A stretch of DNA of 60,241 bases from Candidatus Babeliales bacterium (lineage in GTDB: Bacteria; Babelota; Babeliae; Babelales; JACPOV01), in assembly GCA_020054235.1 (NCBI GenBank), contig JAGVLQ010000009.1:1-60241 (forward strand), written 5' to 3'. The stretch's first letter is position 1. Each line of letters begins with the position of its first letter. Under the pieces are notes generated by a model. That model was not told where the DNA came from. It saw only the letters and a list, made by a program, of their open reading frames with translations, and did no database searches. The translations under genes were made by a program, and so were the position numbers. Positions 34,462 to 43,042 of the stretch are shown here, in pieces.

Positions 34462-34803
34462 ATGAAAAAAGGAATTTTTGTAACAACAGTCTTAGTACTA
34501 TCCAGTATAGTTCTTAACTCTGAATGTTATACGTTTCACTTTACCAATAACACCAAAGAAACACTTATTATTAAAGGTATAAATCTTGATAACGTGCACG
34601 ATCGTTATGTCGATACGCAGGTATATCCAGGAGAAACTATTCAATGGAGCACGCAGTCAGGAAGTTTTTATCCAAACTTAGCATTTCAAATTCAAGATGA
34701 AGGACGAGCTACGCTACACACAACAACGCCAGAATTGAAAGGCGATGCACATATTATTTTGCATAAAGAAGGTGACAAGATAAAAGCAACACTTAAAAAT
34801 TAA
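34462..34803 (+). CDS. Small exported protein, beta-rich
   Basis: The 113-residue protein has a signal peptide (about 1-20). The mature part (about 90 residues) alternates hydrophobic and polar residues, as in a small beta-sandwich: Y-T-F-H-F-T-N-N-T, then E-T-L-I-I-K-G-I, then A-H-I-I-L-H-K. AAAGGA precedes the ATG. It abuts mnmA convergently, with no base between the stops. No family is recognised. Confidence 0.6.
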   Translation: MKKGIFVTTVLVLSSIVLNSECYTFHFTNNTKETLIIKGINLDNVHDRYVDTQVYPGETIQWSTQSGSFYPNLAFQIQDEGRATLHTTTPELKGDAHIILHKEGDKIKATLKN

Positions 34804-35865
34804 CTAAACTTGTTGAATTATACCACTTCCTAAGCAAACCTTTCCATCATAAAAAGCTGCAAATTGACCGGGCGCGATTCCTTGATCGCGTTCGGCTAAT
34901 TTAATTTCAAGTACATTGTTATCAAGATAAGAAACAGCACATGTATACAGTTGTGCTCCATGGCGCAGCTTTACAGAAAGTTCAGTCTTTTCAGGGCGCT
35001 TACCAGCAATCCAATTGCAATCAACAACCTTGAAAAAATCGCGAGATTTTTCAGCAGAATAATAATTACGGGAAATGTAGACAATGTTTTCTTTGCAGTC
35101 TTTATCGACTACGTACCAAGGACCCCCGCCTAAGCGAATACCTTTGCGTTGTCCTATGGTATAAAACCAAAATCCTTTGTGCTTGCCCATAACCATATTA
35201 GTTTCAAGTTCAACCAAATTGCCTTCTTTTTGGCCCAGGTGGTATTTCAAAAACTCATCAAACTTAAGCTTGCCTAAAAAGCAAATACCTTGGCTGTCTT
35301 TACGATCTTTGGTTGGCAAATTATATTCTTGGGCCAGCGCTCGAACTTGGGCTTTATCAAGGTGGCCAATAGGAAACAACAAACGAGAAAGTTGTTCTTG
35401 GGAAAGAAAAGAAAGAAAATAGGTTTGATCTTTCACCTGATCAGGCGTCATGCACAGTTGTGCTTTGCCTGCAGAATCATACGAAATATGGGCATAATGG
35501 CCAGAAGCAATTTTGTCGTAGTTGGTGTCCAGGTAATCCAGGAAAGCCCCGAATTTGATTTGTTGATTACACAAAACATCCGGGTTTGGTGTTTTACCGC
35601 TTTTGGCCTGGGCAATAGTGTAGCTTACAACCCTATCCCAGTATTCTTTTTGCAAAGAAACTACCTTCAGGGGGACATCAAGCTGCTGACAAACTGCTTG
35701 TGCATATTCAAGGTCGGTTTGCCAGGGACAATCACCCAAATAAGCAAGCTCATCTTCCAGCCAAATTTTAAGGTAATAGGCAGTGAGATCATGCCCTTGG
35801 TCCTTAAGAAGTTTAAGAGCCAGCGAGCTATCAACCCCGCCAGAAACTAATACTGCAATTTTCAT
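34804..35865 (-). CDS. mnmA: tRNA-specific 2-thiouridylase MnmA
   Basis: The 353-residue protein begins with the PP-loop S-G-G-V-D-S-S at 8-14. It contains T-P-N-P-D-V-L-C-N (first catalytic Cys, near 103) and D-S-Q-G-I-C-F-L-G (second Cys, near 199), then G-Q-R-K-G near 230. MnmA thiolates U34 of the tRNAs for Lys, Glu and Gln. The length is normal. It stands alone on the minus strand. Confidence 0.95.
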   Translation of the reverse strand: MKIAVLVSGGVDSSLALKLLKDQGHDLTAYYLKIWLEDELAYLGDCPWQTDLEYAQAVCQQLDVPLKVVSLQKEYWDRVVSYTIAQAKSGKTPNPDVLCNQQIKFGAFLDYLDTNYDKIASGHYAHISYDSAGKAQLCMTPDQVKDQTYFLSFLSQEQLSRLLFPIGHLDKAQVRALAQEYNLPTKDRKDSQGICFLGKLKFDEFLKYHLGQKEGNLVELETNMVMGKHKGFWFYTIGQRKGIRLGGGPWYVVDKDCKENIVYISRNYYSAEKSRDFFKVVDCNWIAGKRPEKTELSVKLRHGAQLYTCAVSYLDNNVLEIKLAERDQGIAPGQFAAFYDGKVCLGSGIIQQV

Positions 35866-36029
35866 ACAACAAATTCCATTATTTTTGTTTATTTCCTAGT
35901 ATAGCCTGTTTTCAGCCTGAAACCAAGCAGAAATTGGAGTCATCCCAAGAAAATCCTTGATTTCTAGCTCTTCTCAGTGATATTATTTCAAATAGATAAT
36001 AAGAGGTCTTGAAGTTGGGAGATATTAGG

Positions 36030-36719
36030 ATGAAATTCATACGTTTAATGGCGCTTTTATTTTTAACAAATCTATCATTAACGGCGGCAGAAGAACCAAG
36101 TTTTTTTGGAAGATTTTTAAAACTTTTTAGTGAAGAAGAACCTACTGTTAACCAAACAGGCTATCAACTTCCAAGTATGACAGAAATGCCTTTGAAAGAA
36201 GAAGAAGCAATTGAGCTAAAAGACCTTGAGATATCTGAACCTCCAAAAAAAGATCGCTTAAATTTCGAAGAAGTTAGAATGCTACAAGAGAAAATCAAAA
36301 AAGAAAACACACGCAAGCGTTCTAAACCAATAACCATAACAACCCCAACACAAAAAGAGAGCGGAACTTGCGAACTCGAAAATAGCCCTTATAACAACCT
36401 TGAAGAAATTAGCGAAAAAGAAATAGAAATAAATAATTACACTCCTCTTCACCTTGAAATTCTTTTAAGCAATCAAAAATTTGGCTCTCGTACAATTTAT
36501 TTAGCACCCGATAAGACTGAAAAAATAACCATACAGGATAATGCCATTGGCTTTTCAGCATTTCCACGATGGAGTCTGTCTGTTAATTATGTAACAAATA
36601 AACGAGCAAGAAGTTCAATGCTCGAAAATGACAACTTACAACTTCTCAAGACAAAACTAAAGATTCAAGTTAATATTTACATTGATACACAAGGAACTTT
36701 AAGAATAGAAACTCCTTAA
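36030..36719 (+). CDS. Exported protein of unknown function
   Basis: The ATG at 36030 with GGGAG about 9 bases upstream gives 229 residues; an in-frame TTG lies at 36009. A signal peptide (about 1-20, ending T-A-A) is followed by a Glu/Lys/Pro-rich, probably disordered middle. A C-terminal region of about 95 residues is beta-rich (P-L-H-L-E-I-L-L, R-T-I-Y-L-A-P, W-S-L-S-V-N-Y). The C-terminal part vaguely recalls the small beta protein at 34462-34803, but I cannot show homology. Confidence 0.55.
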   Translation: MKFIRLMALLFLTNLSLTAAEEPSFFGRFLKLFSEEEPTVNQTGYQLPSMTEMPLKEEEAIELKDLEISEPPKKDRLNFEEVRMLQEKIKKENTRKRSKPITITTPTQKESGTCELENSPYNNLEEISEKEIEINNYTPLHLEILLSNQKFGSRTIYLAPDKTEKITIQDNAIGFSAFPRWSLSVNYVTNKRARSSMLENDNLQLLKTKLKIQVNIYIDTQGTLRIETP

Positions 36720-36787
36720 ATTTTCAGGTTTGTACATTTTTAAAATTTTTTACTATTCTTAAGAAACTACAATAACTTTTTAAACGA

Positions 36788-38446
36788 ATGTTTTTTATGA
36801 ATAGTATCGAAGATTTAAAACAGGCATTTTTCTCTTTTATTGCAAAAAAATTTAATATTTCTCAAGAACATATAGAGAATTTGGCCTTTGATATAAACAC
36901 AGACGAACAAAAACAATCATTTGGCGATATTGCAACCAATGCTGCAATGATTCTAGCAAAACAGTTGGGAAAAAATCCACGTCAGATTGCGCAAGAAATT
37001 GCAGATCATTTTAAACATACCGTAGTGCAACGCATAGAAATTGCCGGCCCAGGTTTTATAAATATTTTTCTTACTAACACAGCATTCAAAGCTCTTGCAT
37101 GCGATTTGTTTGCACATCCGCAAACATTCTTTACACCTTCTTCTGCCCTACCAAAATATCGTTATTCATTAGAATTTGTCAGTGCTAATCCTACGGGACC
37201 ATTGCATTTAGGCCATGGACGCGGTGGCATTATTGGCGATGTTTTATGCAATATTTTACGCTTTTTGGGAAATAAGGTTACCAAAGAATATTATATCAAT
37301 GATGCAGGCTCACAAATTCAAAAATTAGGTGCCTCGTTCAAAATTCGTTGCCAACAAGAATTAGGATTCACTGCTCAAATTCCTGAAGAAGGATACCACG
37401 GCGAGTACTTGATAGATTTAGCAAAAAAATGCATAAAAGAACATGGCAAAAACATACTAGAAAAGGAAGATTCTTTTTTTGAAAATTATGCAAAAGAACA
37501 CATGCTTGAACATATCAAGCAAACATTGCGCACATACGGTATCGAATTTGATCTCTGGTTTTCCGAAAAAAAATTGCATGACGATGGTTCTGTTACTAAA
37601 GCAATCGATATTTTAATTGAACGCGGCTATACCTATGAAAAAGACGGTGCTTTGTGGTTTAAAGCAACTGAATTTAACGACGACAAAGATCGTGTTTTGC
37701 GCAAACAAAATGGCGAACTAACCTACATTGCCGGCGATGTTGCCTACACAGAAAATAAATTTGAACGTGATGATCGTGCGATTATGATACTCGGCCAAGA
37801 TCATCATAGTTATGTTGTACGCCTAAAAGGCATTGCCCAAGCACTTGGTTTTAATCCCAATTATTTGGATGTAATTTTGTATCAATTGGTTACACTCAAA
37901 GAATCAGGACAACTTTTACGTATGTCCAAACGTGCTGGGACCATGGTCACCTTGCATGACGTTATTGAAACCGTTGGTAAAGATGTTGCGCGTTTTTTCT
38001 TTTTAAATCGTAAAGCTGATGCACACCTTGATTTTGATCTTGATTTAGCTCTCAAAAAAACTGAAGAAAATCCTGTCTACTATATCCAGTATGCCTATGT
38101 ACGTACCAAAAGCATTTTAGAAAAAGCTCTAGAAAAAGACGAACTTGAATGCATTGATGGTAATGACGCCATCGGCATTGAAGAGAGCGAACACGTATTA
38201 CTAAAAAAAATTATTTCACTCAAACAGTTACTTGCAAACATTGGCACTAATCATCAAACCCATTTATTGACGTATTATGTACTTGAGCTGGCAAAATCGT
38301 TCCATGCTTATTATGCTAAACATAAAGTTATTGAAATGGACAATATTCCACAAAGCCGTGCTCGGTTGTTGATGGTGACATTATTAAAAAATACTTTTGA
38401 ATTATGTTTGGATTTATTAGGACTCGATAAACCGGAAAAAATGTAA
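36788..38446 (+). CDS. argS: Arginyl-tRNA synthetase (class I)
   Basis: The 552-residue protein charges tRNA-Arg. It has the N-terminal additional domain with F-G-D-I-A-T-N-A-A near 42. The HIGH-type motif is S-A-N-P-T-G-P-L-H-L-G-H-G-R-G near 132, and L-L-R-M-S-K-R-A-G is near 377. The C-terminal anticodon-binding domain ends with L-L-G-L-D-K-P-E-K-M. The length is typical. A second ATG three codons in is possible. The sbtA-like gene begins one base after its stop. Confidence 0.95.
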   Translation: MFFMNSIEDLKQAFFSFIAKKFNISQEHIENLAFDINTDEQKQSFGDIATNAAMILAKQLGKNPRQIAQEIADHFKHTVVQRIEIAGPGFINIFLTNTAFKALACDLFAHPQTFFTPSSALPKYRYSLEFVSANPTGPLHLGHGRGGIIGDVLCNILRFLGNKVTKEYYINDAGSQIQKLGASFKIRCQQELGFTAQIPEEGYHGEYLIDLAKKCIKEHGKNILEKEDSFFENYAKEHMLEHIKQTLRTYGIEFDLWFSEKKLHDDGSVTKAIDILIERGYTYEKDGALWFKATEFNDDKDRVLRKQNGELTYIAGDVAYTENKFERDDRAIMILGQDHHSYVVRLKGIAQALGFNPNYLDVILYQLVTLKESGQLLRMSKRAGTMVTLHDVIETVGKDVARFFFLNRKADAHLDFDLDLALKKTEENPVYYIQYAYVRTKSILEKALEKDELECIDGNDAIGIEESEHVLLKKIISLKQLLANIGTNHQTHLLTYYVLELAKSFHAYYAKHKVIEMDNIPQSRARLLMVTLLKNTFELCLDLLGLDKPEKM

Positions 38447-38447
38447 C

Positions 38448-39419
38448 ATGTTTTTTGAACTTGCTTACACAAATTTTTTCAATCCACCGATTCTGTTTTT
38501 CTTTCTTGGTATGATTGCCACTTTTTTGAAAGTAGATTTGAATATTCCAAATCCACTGCCAAAATTTATTGCTTTGTATTTACTAATTGCAATCGGCTTT
38601 GAAGGTGGTGCTCAATTAAGCATGGTTGGCTTGGATAATTACACTTTTGTCACCCTGCTTGCCTGCATTACATCTGCAGTCATTGTAAGTATCTACAGCT
38701 TTTTTATTTTACGCACAAAACTAGATGTCTACAATGCAGCAGCAATAAGCGCTTCCTACGGATCCGTAAGCGCTGTAACCTTCATTACTGCAACCAATTT
38801 ACTAAAAACTATCAGTGTTCCCTTTAGTGGAACCATGGTTGCCGCGTTAGCTTTAATGGAATCACCAGCGATTATTGTTAGCTTGCTCTTAGTTCAATGG
38901 TTTGTACAAGAAGCTAAAAATTCTGAACATAATTCAATACTTCGCGAAGCATTTTTAAACAGTTCAGTTTTTTTACTCTTTGGTTCCTTGTTAATAGGTT
39001 TTGTTTCAGAACCTTCAACCCGATTGGCTTTAAAACCATTTTTGCACGACATTTTCAAAGGCATGCTATGCCTCTTTTTACTTGATATGGGTTTATTGGC
39101 AGCTCGACGCATGAGTGAAATTTACCAAAAAGGAATTTTTTTGGTAAATTTTGCGCTAGGAATGCCCCTACTTAATGCATGTTTTGCACTATGCATTGGA
39201 TCACTAATAAATTTCTCAATCGGTGATTTATTTTTATTCACCGTACTTTCTGCCAGTGCCTCTTATATTGCAGTACCTGCGGCAATGCGCTTGGCAATTC
39301 CACAAGCGAACCCGAGCTTATATATTTCTATGGCATTAGGCATAACCTTCCCCTTCAATATTTTGATTGGGTTGCCTCTATATTTACAAATTATAAAATA
39401 TATTAAAGGAGTCTCATGA
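38448..39419 (+). CDS. sbtA: SbtA-family sodium-dependent bicarbonate transporter homologue
   Basis: The 323-residue protein has about ten membrane helices. It begins with the SbtA pattern N-P-P-I-L-F-F-F-L-G-M-I-A and P-N-P-L-P-K-F-I-A-L-Y-L-L-I-A-I-G-F-E-G-G, close to cyanobacterial SbtA (L-Y-L-L-L-A-I-G-F-K-G-G). The short gene after it, overlapping by four bases, encodes a PII-like protein of SbtB type, which supports the call. SbtA imports bicarbonate with sodium. In this setting it may supply bicarbonate for carboxylation steps, or the substrate may have changed. Confidence 0.85.
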   Translation: MFFELAYTNFFNPPILFFFLGMIATFLKVDLNIPNPLPKFIALYLLIAIGFEGGAQLSMVGLDNYTFVTLLACITSAVIVSIYSFFILRTKLDVYNAAAISASYGSVSAVTFITATNLLKTISVPFSGTMVAALALMESPAIIVSLLLVQWFVQEAKNSEHNSILREAFLNSSVFLLFGSLLIGFVSEPSTRLALKPFLHDIFKGMLCLFLLDMGLLAARRMSEIYQKGIFLVNFALGMPLLNACFALCIGSLINFSIGDLFLFTVLSASASYIAVPAAMRLAIPQANPSLYISMALGITFPFNILIGLPLYLQIIKYIKGVS

Positions 39420-39709
39420 CCCCTGCAAAAAAGGTGGAAATTATTGTCGAAGCAGTCAGTCAACCAAAAATAATTGCACTGCTGGCAAAATTAAACATTC
39501 AAGGCTATAGCATCATCAAAGAAGTTTCTGGCAGCGGTTCTCATGGAACCTACGATGCTGAAGAAATTTCTGATCTTTTTAAAAATGTCTATTTTATGGT
39601 AATTTGCTCAGACCAAGAAGCTCACACTCTTTTAGAAGCAACCCGATCATTGATTAAAAAATATGGCGGTATTGCTTTTACCTCTGAAGTTCAACTGTTA
39701 AAAAAATAA
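39416..39709 (+). CDS. sbtB: PII-like signalling protein, SbtB type
   Basis: The 97-residue protein has the PII ferredoxin-like pattern: K-K-V-E-I-I-V-E-A-V, a T-loop region with G-S-G-S-H-G-T-Y, and K-Y-G-G-I-A-F near 85. In cyanobacteria SbtB binds adenine nucleotides and gates SbtA. Here the C-terminal C-G-P-x-G-C disulphide segment of many cyanobacterial SbtB proteins is missing. The ATGA overlap with sbtA indicates translational coupling. GGAG lies just before the start. Confidence 0.8.
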   Translation: MTPAKKVEIIVEAVSQPKIIALLAKLNIQGYSIIKEVSGSGSHGTYDAEEISDLFKNVYFMVICSDQEAHTLLEATRSLIKKYGGIAFTSEVQLLKK

Positions 39710-39725
39710 TATCTTTAGGAGAGTA

Positions 39726-40694
39726 ATGAAAGTAGTACAATACTTGCTGATATTGTTGCTTCTCTTTAAGCCAGTTACTCCAATGGAACCCGAACAAAAT
39801 AACTTTTATGCAATTGAATTAGGGTTAAAAAAAGGATCACCTTACGGAAAAGGCTGTGAAAGCTTTAAAAAAAATAAAATCATTAATTGTAAAGCGCAAC
39901 AATATCAAACACTCGCAACTGACAAGTTTGATGTCTTTCAACAAAACTGTATCGATGATTTTAATCAAAAATTTTGCTTAGATAATGAAAAAGAAAACAA
40001 AGACCTTCTTCTTGCTGGTGCAGCTGGTGGAGCAGGAACCATAATAAATTGGGTCTCGCAACAAACACCCAGTATACAAAATCGTGTTAAAGGCCTAGTG
40101 GTTGAAGCGGTCGCTGTTGATAATGAATTCGCCATCCATTATGGAGAACAAAAATGTAATCTTGCAACCTATCTTCCATTTGCCCGCCTTTGGATTCCTC
40201 TTCTTGCAAAAACTCATTATCCTACCTACAATCCATTTGGCACACAACCAATCGAAGTTATAAAAGATTTACCAAAAGACCTACCTGTAATTATTATGCA
40301 TGCTAAAGAGGACCCCGTTAGTCCAATTAACGGCGCACTCAAACTTTATGTACAACTTAAAAAAAATGGAAATCCTACCTATTTATTTCTGACCGACACC
40401 AAAGAACATCTCAATATTTTAGATCATGATACTGAAAAAAAACAAAAATTAGCCGCTCTACAATCAATATATAAAAACCATCAAATTCCTTGTTGTACTA
40501 AAGATCTTCTAGAGAATAAAATCAAAACACCTGATCTTGCTGAGTATCAACCAACTATTGAAACTATAGAAAAAAGAATTCATAAGAGCACATTTTATCC
40601 AAAAATACTACGTAATACGGTAGACATTAGTGCCATATTAGCTATTTTTTTGGGTTGTTATATTTCTTATAGTAATTTACTATTTTTTGATTAG
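39726..40694 (+). CDS. Exported alpha/beta-hydrolase-like protein without the catalytic Ser
   Basis: The 322-residue protein has a signal peptide (about 1-19), and a hydrophobic segment near the C-terminus (about 300-318) would anchor it in the membrane. The hydrolase elbow, normally G-x-S-x-G, reads G-A-A-G-G at 98-102, with Ala100 in place of Ser. Candidate catalytic Asp (H-A-K-E-D-P, D196) and His (T-K-E-H-L, H228) are still present in the expected order. It is therefore either a non-catalytic member or uses another residue. AGGAGAG precedes the ATG, 16 bases after sbtB. Confidence 0.65.
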   Translation: MKVVQYLLILLLLFKPVTPMEPEQNNFYAIELGLKKGSPYGKGCESFKKNKIINCKAQQYQTLATDKFDVFQQNCIDDFNQKFCLDNEKENKDLLLAGAAGGAGTIINWVSQQTPSIQNRVKGLVVEAVAVDNEFAIHYGEQKCNLATYLPFARLWIPLLAKTHYPTYNPFGTQPIEVIKDLPKDLPVIIMHAKEDPVSPINGALKLYVQLKKNGNPTYLFLTDTKEHLNILDHDTEKKQKLAALQSIYKNHQIPCCTKDLLENKIKTPDLAEYQPTIETIEKRIHKSTFYPKILRNTVDISAILAIFLGCYISYSNLLFFD

Positions 40695-40798
40695 CATCGT
40701 ATAAAAAGTTCTCTTTTCTTTTAATTGGCGATTTTTTCTATTTATGGCAGACTAGAAAGTATCGAAATACATCTTAAAAATCTCCCAAGGAGCTTTTA

Positions 40799-41395
40799 AT
40801 GGCAAAAATAGACAAAGATCTCATTCAAGAATTACGCACAAGAACCGGTTGCGGCATGATGGACTGCAAAAAAGCGCTTGAACAAACAGGCGGTGATATG
40901 GAAAAAGCCATAGAAGAATTAAGAAAAAAAGGTGCTGCAATTGCTCAAAAACGCGCGGAAAACAAAACTGCTGAAGGCCTGGTGGAAGCTTATATTCACC
41001 CTGGCAACCAAGTAGGGGTGTTGGTTGAATTGAACTGTGAAACTGACTTTGTTGCACGCACTGAAGACATGAAACAATTCGCAAAAGATGTTGCTATGCA
41101 CATTGCAGCATTAAAACCTCTCTATTTAAAGCCTGACGAAGTCGATCAAAAGTTTGTAGAGCATGAACGCCGTATCATAAAAGAACAATTGGCTAATTCC
41201 GGCAAACCTGAAAAAATGATTGAGCAAATCGCTGAAGGAAAATTGAAAAAGACATTAGCTGAAATCTGTCTTTTAGAGCAACCCTTTGTTAAAAATGATC
41301 AATTGACGGTCAACGATGCACTTAAAGAACTCATTGCAAAACTTGGTGAAAACATCATTATTAAACGTTTCTGTCGTTTTGATATTAAAGCATAA
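40799..41395 (+). CDS. tsf: Elongation factor Ts
   Basis: The 198-residue protein has the UBA-like start with E-L-R-T-R-T-G-C-G-M-M-D-C-K-K-A-L. The T-D-F-V-A-R motif (N-C-E-T-D-F-V-A-R) near 76-84 is used for nucleotide exchange on EF-Tu. It is the short form, without the second subdomain of E. coli EF-Ts (283 aa). A strong AAGGAG precedes the ATG. The order tsf-pyrH-frr is conserved in bacteria, but rpsB, normally before tsf, is not here. Confidence 0.95.
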   Translation: MAKIDKDLIQELRTRTGCGMMDCKKALEQTGGDMEKAIEELRKKGAAIAQKRAENKTAEGLVEAYIHPGNQVGVLVELNCETDFVARTEDMKQFAKDVAMHIAALKPLYLKPDEVDQKFVEHERRIIKEQLANSGKPEKMIEQIAEGKLKKTLAEICLLEQPFVKNDQLTVNDALKELIAKLGENIIIKRFCRFDIKA

Positions 41396-41406
41396 TTTAT
41401 TGGATT

Positions 41407-42111
41407 ATGGCCAAAAAAATTGTTCTCCTTAAGCTTACCGGTGAAATTCTTGCTCGGAATCATCAGAACCTTGAAGCAGACACCGTTATTGCAATTGCTG
41501 ATCAGATAAAAAAACTCGCTGATACTCATTATTTTGGGATAGTTATCGGCGGAGGAAATTTTTTTCGTGGTACCAAACAAGGCAATGCGTTGGGCATAAC
41601 ACCTTCGGTTGGTCACCAAGTTGGCATGCTTGCTACGATGATGAATGGCTTGATTGTCAAAGATCTTTTTGAACAACATGAGTTACCATCGTCACTTTTT
41701 TGCGCTGTTCCTTCCCCTGAAATTGGTGCCCCAATTTCTCAGCAGGGCGTAAAAACAGCACTGGCCAAAGGACATTGTTTAATTTTTAGTGGTGGCACGG
41801 GAAACCCCTTTTTTTCAACGGATACTACTGCAGTATTACGCGGACTACAGATCGACGCTCATGAAATTTGGAAAGGAACGCTAGTAAACGGAATTTATGA
41901 TGCTGATCCTAAAAAAAATGCGCATGCGCAGCGTCTTCCTTTCGTTACCTACCAAAAAATACTCAATGATCAACTTGGCATCATGGATGCTACAGCCATA
42001 GCACTTGCTCAACAACATAATTTACCAATTCGCGTCTTTAATATTTTTGAAAATGAAGCACTCCTTAAAGCAGCTCATAACGATTCATTTTCAAGTATAG
42101 TACACGCTTAA
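41407..42111 (+). CDS. pyrH: Uridylate kinase
   Basis: The 234-residue protein of the amino-acid-kinase fold has L-L-K-L-T-G-E near the start. V-I-G-G-G-N-F-F-R-G follows near 47 and F-S-G-G-T-G-N-P-F-F-S-T-D-T near 127. The C-terminal region has G-I-M-D-A-T-A, all typical of PyrH. It phosphorylates UMP to UDP. It follows tsf after 11 bases. The ribosome site is weak, so coupling to tsf translation is possible. Confidence 0.95.
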   Translation: MAKKIVLLKLTGEILARNHQNLEADTVIAIADQIKKLADTHYFGIVIGGGNFFRGTKQGNALGITPSVGHQVGMLATMMNGLIVKDLFEQHELPSSLFCAVPSPEIGAPISQQGVKTALAKGHCLIFSGGTGNPFFSTDTTAVLRGLQIDAHEIWKGTLVNGIYDADPKKNAHAQRLPFVTYQKILNDQLGIMDATAIALAQQHNLPIRVFNIFENEALLKAAHNDSFSSIVHA

Positions 42112-42128
42112 CAAAATAGAGGATATCT

Positions 42129-42719
42129 ATGATTGATTTACGATTAACCGATCAAAATCAAAAAGAAGTTGAAAAAAAAATTCATGAAGAAATGGATAAA
42201 ACGATTAAGCATTTTGAACGCGAACTGATAACCATCCGGACAGGACGCGCTCATCCTTCATTAGTTGAAGACATTCAAGTTATGTGCTATGGAAGCACAC
42301 CCATGCGCATTAGGGAAATTGGTTCAATTGCGACACCCGAAGCACGCCAAATTACTATTACACCTTGGGATAAAGCTGTTTTGGCAGAAATTGAAAAGGC
42401 AATTACACAATCAGATCTTGGCGTTAAGCCAGTGAACGATGGTACTATCATTCGAATCACCCTCCCTGAAATGTCTACACAACGTAGGGAAGAATTAGGC
42501 AAAATATTGAGCAAAAAACTTGAAGATGCAAAAGTTGCAATCCGCAATGCGCGCAAAGAATTTAATAATTTGATACGTGATGCAAAACAAGCAAAGCATA
42601 TTTCTGAAGACCATGAACGCCGCTTAAAAGAAGACGTTTTGCAAAAAATTACTGATGATTATATTGCTAAATGTGATAAAATGGCAGAACGAAAAAAAAG
42701 CGAGATCATGACTGTCTAA
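42129..42719 (+). CDS. frr: Ribosome recycling factor
   Basis: The 196-residue protein has the RRF pattern. It shows I-R-T-G-R-A-H-P-S-L-V near 37, P-W-D-K near 79, and N-D-G-T-I-I-R-I-T-L-P near 103. It then has R-R-E-E-L and R-N-A-R-K-E in the long helices. It splits post-termination ribosomes together with EF-G. It is about 10 residues longer than usual at the N-terminus. GAGG precedes the ATG, and the gene ends the tsf-pyrH-frr cluster. Confidence 0.96.
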   Translation: MIDLRLTDQNQKEVEKKIHEEMDKTIKHFERELITIRTGRAHPSLVEDIQVMCYGSTPMRIREIGSIATPEARQITITPWDKAVLAEIEKAITQSDLGVKPVNDGTIIRITLPEMSTQRREELGKILSKKLEDAKVAIRNARKEFNNLIRDAKQAKHISEDHERRLKEDVLQKITDDYIAKCDKMAERKKSEIMTV

Positions 42720-42787
42720 ATTAACTTTATTTTTTCAATAACTATGTTAAACTTACCTAAGAGTTATACCTAACATTGAAAAAATTG

Positions 42788-42862
42788 GGCCGCTAGCTCA
42801 ATTGGTAGAGCAACAGACTCTTAATCTGTGGGTTATTGGTTCGATTCCAATGCGGCCCACCA
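42788..42862 (+). tRNA. tRNA-Lys (CTT anticodon)
   Basis: The 75-base gene has a perfect acceptor stem (GGGCCGC / GCGGCCC). The anticodon stem ACAGA/TCTGT encloses the loop CTCTTAA, giving anticodon CTT at 42821-42823. The TTCGATTC T-loop and an encoded CCA end are present. It reads AAG codons. Confidence 0.95.
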
Positions 42863-42936
42863 TCAATAAATGTACTATGAGCTAGGGCAACTGGAACCTT
42901 AGGACTAAAAAAAAGGTAGTCTTTGAAAAAAAATGT

Positions 42937-43023
42937 GCAAGAGTGGCGGAATTGGTAGACGCACTGGATTTAGGATCCAGCGCCCGAGAGGGCATGGGGG
43001 TTCGAGTCCCTTCTCTTGCACCA
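42937..43023 (+). tRNA. tRNA-Leu (TAG anticodon)
   Basis: The 87-base gene has acceptor stem GCAAGAG / CTCTTGC, the D-arm GGCGGAATTGG typical of tRNA-Leu, and anticodon loop TTTAGGA with anticodon TAG. A long variable arm (GCGCCCGAGAGGGC region), the TTCGAGT T-loop and an encoded CCA follow. The trigger factor gene starts 19 bases downstream and may share its transcript. Confidence 0.95.
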
Positions 43024-43042
43024 AAAAAAGGAGAATTAGGTA

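Noticed and set aside
35290-35850. A 186-codon plus-strand frame inside mnmA
   Set aside because: It is the antisense shadow of mnmA, which has intact catalytic motifs.
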